Positions 62,474 to 64,000 of a stretch of 64,000 nucleotides of DNA are shown here, piece by piece (positions within the stretch are counted from its first letter, which is position 1; the number at the start of each line of letters is the position of its first letter). The stretch spans positions 61,915 through 125,914 of the forward strand of contig NZ_NCSM01000057.1 in the NCBI RefSeq assembly GCF_002224125.1. The letters are read 5' to 3'. Below the pieces are notes generated by a model that was given only the letters and a program-made list of their open reading frames with translations, was not told where the DNA came from and made no database searches. This DNA comes from Streptomyces sp. NBS 14/10 (GTDB lineage: Bacteria > Actinomycetota > Actinomycetes > Streptomycetales > Streptomycetaceae). The position numbers were made by a program, and so were the translations under genes.

Positions 62474-63282
62474 CCGCGCAGGCGCACCACGCCGGGCACG
62501 ACGCCGTCGCCGCGTACGTACTCGGCGTGCTCGACGACGCGGACGCCACCTATTTCGAGCAGCACCTCGCCGGTTGTGACGACTGCGGACGCCGCCTCGA
62601 CGAGCTGGCAGGCATTGAGCCCATGCTGGCGGAGCTGGCCTCCGGCGTCCCCGGCATCCACGGCGCCCCCGGCCGGCCCGGGCTCACAGGCGTCCCGCAC
62701 TCCTTCACCGCCACCCCCAACGGCATCGACACGCTCACCGCGAGCCCCAGCCCGGGGCTGCTGGACAACATGATCGGCGAGGTCGCCGTGGTCCGGCGCA
62801 AGCGGCGCCGCCGGCACCTCTCCCTGGTGGCCGCGGCCGCTGTGCTGATCATCGGCGGACCGCTCGGCGCGGTGGCCCTCACCTCCGACGACGGCTCGTC
62901 CACGACCATCAGCGCCGAGACCACCGCGAGCAAGACCTTCGAAGCGATGCCCACCAAGGTCCAGGCCACCGACCCGGACACCAAGGTGAACGCCACGATC
63001 GCCCTGAAGGACAAGATGTGGGGCACCGACGCCATGCTGCGGCTGAAGAACGTCAAGGGCCCCCTGGCGTGCAGCATGATCGCGGTCTCCAAGAGCGGTG
63101 AGAAGCAGGTCATGACGACCTGGTCGGTGCCGCCTCAGGGGTACGGCATCGCGGACAGCCCGGACAAGAGCGCCCAGGCTCCCCTGTTCACCCAGGGCGG
63201 CGCGGCCTTCAAGGCGGCCGACATCGACCACTTCGAGATCCGCACGCTCGACGGAAAGCTCCTGGTCTCTGTGAGTGCCTGA
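62470..63282 (+). CDS. Zinc anti-sigma factor (membrane)
   Basis: 270 residues. N-terminal ZAS motif His-x3-Cys-x2-Cys in EQHLAGCDDCGRRL (residues about 31-41), single membrane helix about residues 117-140, and an extracellular RskA-type C-terminal domain. Holds the sigma factor at the membrane until cleaved. The M50 protease encoded at 55.4-56.5 kb is one candidate for intramembrane cleavage (inference). The stop ends the first of four 18-bp repeats. Confidence 0.92.
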   Translation: MTAQAHHAGHDAVAAYVLGVLDDADATYFEQHLAGCDDCGRRLDELAGIEPMLAELASGVPGIHGAPGRPGLTGVPHSFTATPNGIDTLTASPSPGLLDNMIGEVAVVRRKRRRRHLSLVAAAAVLIIGGPLGAVALTSDDGSSTTISAETTASKTFEAMPTKVQATDPDTKVNATIALKDKMWGTDAMLRLKNVKGPLACSMIAVSKSGEKQVMTTWSVPPQGYGIADSPDKSAQAPLFTQGGAAFKAADIDHFEIRTLDGKLLVSVSA

Positions 63283-63336
63283 GTCGACGTGAAGGTCTGA
63301 GTCTCCGTGAATGCCTGAGTTTCTGCGAAGGCCTGA
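63265..63336 (+). repeat. 4 x 18-bp array, each unit ending in an in-frame TGA
   Basis: Units 63265-63282, 63283-63300, 63301-63318 and 63319-63336. Unit 1 is the last five codons plus stop of the anti-sigma gene; the others copy it with changes but keep the stop: GTC GAC GTG AAG GTC TGA, GTC TCC GTG AAT GCC TGA, GTT TCT GCG AAG GCC TGA. Confidence 0.97.
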
Positions 63337-63416
63337 GCCCGAGCAGCCTCCTCCCTCACCCCCACCCCCACCATCACTCGAACCGCCGATCATGGCGTGC
63401 GCCGATGTGAGCGCGG

Positions 63417-63435
63417 TGTTACACAGAGTGTGACA
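63417..63435. promoter_or_regulatory. Near-perfect dyad upstream of second sigma gene
   Basis: TGTTACAC (63417-63424), AGA, GTGTGACA (63428-63435): seven of eight positions pair. It lies 43 bp before the GTG start and could be an operator or overlap the promoter. Confidence 0.5.
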
Positions 63436-63478
63436 GTCGTCACCGCGTCCCGGGGGGTCAGGATCCGAGGAGGCACCC

Positions 63479-64000
63479 GTGGCTGACCCGGACGCCCGTC
63501 AAGAGCGCATGTTCGCCCAGTACGTGCTGCCCGAGGTGGAGGTGCTGCTGCGGGTGGCGATGTCGCTGACCGCGCAGCCCGCCGACGCCGAGGACCTGGT
63601 GCAGGACACCCTGCTCAGGGCCTACCGGGCGGTCGGCCGGTTCGACGGCCGCCATCCGCGCGCCTGGCTGCTGACGATCATGCGGCATGCGGAGGTGAGC
63701 CGGCGCCGGCAGCGCAGACCGCGTCTGCTCGACGACCCGGACACCGAACTCGACCGGCTCGCGTCCGCCCCGGGCGCGACACCCGCCGCCTCGGGCGCGA
63801 CACCCGAGGAGCTGGTGGTCGACACGGCCTTCGACGAGGCCGTGGACGCCGCGTTCACCGCGCTGCCGCTGCGCGATCAGCAGGTGGTGCGGCTGGTGCA
63901 TGTGGACGGGCTGTCGTACGCGGAGGCCGCGCGGGTGCTGGGCGTGCCCAAGGGGACGGTGATGAGCCGACTGCACCGGGCGCGCAAGCGGATCCGGGAT
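63479..64000 (+). CDS. ECF-type sigma factor, 3' end beyond window
   Basis: GTG 63479 follows GAGGAGG at 6 bp. 174 codons are readable: sigma-2 (AEDLVQDTLLRAYRAVGRFDG in parts), a linker with the small repeat APGATPAASGATP, and sigma-4 (LPLRDQQVVRLVHVDGLSYAEAARVLGVPKGTVMSRLHRARKR in parts). SigM/SigH-like. The gene runs off the window, so its true length and any downstream anti-sigma are unseen. Confidence 0.9.
   Translation, partial: MADPDARQERMFAQYVLPEVEVLLRVAMSLTAQPADAEDLVQDTLLRAYRAVGRFDGRHPRAWLLTIMRHAEVSRRRQRRPRLLDDPDTELDRLASAPGATPAASGATPEELVVDTAFDEAVDAAFTALPLRDQQVVRLVHVDGLSYAEAARVLGVPKGTVMSRLHRARKRIRD

Overview
The window is a stretch of chromosome from a high-GC Gram-positive actinomycete, almost certainly a Streptomyces. 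The signs are a strong G/C bias at third codon positions, frequent GTG starts, many ATGA/GTGA/TGATG translational overlaps, WhiJ-type XRE/DUF397/HATPase genes, a tipA homologue behind a tipA-like promoter, an orphan nuoD, and an order of housekeeping genes that also recalls the Mycobacterium tuberculosis coaX-panC-fol-ftsH-hpt-tilS-dacB-ppa neighbourhood. These comparisons are from memory; no search was run. I saw no rRNA, tRNA, CRISPR array, insertion sequence or prophage. The window looks like core chromosome carrying 56 recognisable protein genes plus two doubtful small ORFs.

Layout. 0.2-1.9 kb: a secreted protein with an LAxTG-like sorting signal. 2.0-7.6 kb (minus): a tightly coupled cofactor operon, read as DUF2520 Rossmann protein, panC, nadB, nadC, coaX (NAD and pantothenate/CoA). 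7.7-12.6 kb: threonine aldolase-like enzyme, an ArsR-type regulator, a two-component system. 12.7-15.2 kb: a MidA-type methyltransferase followed by an orphan nuoD. 15.2-20.5 kb: a coiled-coil membrane protein and an OpuC-type osmoprotectant ABC transporter (binding protein, two permeases, divergent CBS-ATPase). 20.6-23.8 kb: a membrane esterase divergent from a LysX/MprF-like synthase. 23.9-35.5 kb: folP, NTF2-like, folB, folK, DUF3180 (plus) facing folE; then ftsH, hpt, tilS, a DUF2342 metalloprotease and dacB (minus); then ppa. 35.6-45.8 kb: ThrE-type exporter, DedA, TipA-like regulator, LysE exporter, glutamate decarboxylase, a caspase-fold-like protein lacking catalytic residues, and a PadR-controlled DrrAB-type exporter. 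46-51.3 kb: a second two-component system divergent from a MacB/FtsX-type ABC transporter. 51.4-58.5 kb: DinB protein, aldehyde dehydrogenase, an XRE/HATPase/site-2 protease/DUF397 cluster, a GH43 enzyme. 58.7-64 kb: a family A DNA polymerase, an MreB-like protein, an ECF sigma/anti-sigma pair, and a second sigma factor cut off by the window end.

The most unusual feature is structural. About fifteen genes end inside short tandem repeats (9-24 bp units) that copy the last codons together with the stop codon. The clearest is behind the anti-sigma gene, where four consecutive 18-bp units each end in TGA in the same frame. Arrays inside genes (nadB, tilS, midA, GH43) have periods divisible by three, while many arrays at gene ends do not. 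The midA-nuoD junction is itself duplicated, which creates a 22-codon upstream ORF overlapping the nuoD start.

Three regulatory circuits can be read directly. A perfect 26-bp palindrome plus a second copy flanks the padR-drrAB junction. A promoter with the 19-bp MerR spacing lies upstream of the tipA homologue. An identical 16-mer lies about 100 bp upstream of both the HATPase gene and the DUF397 gene, in the same orientation relative to each.
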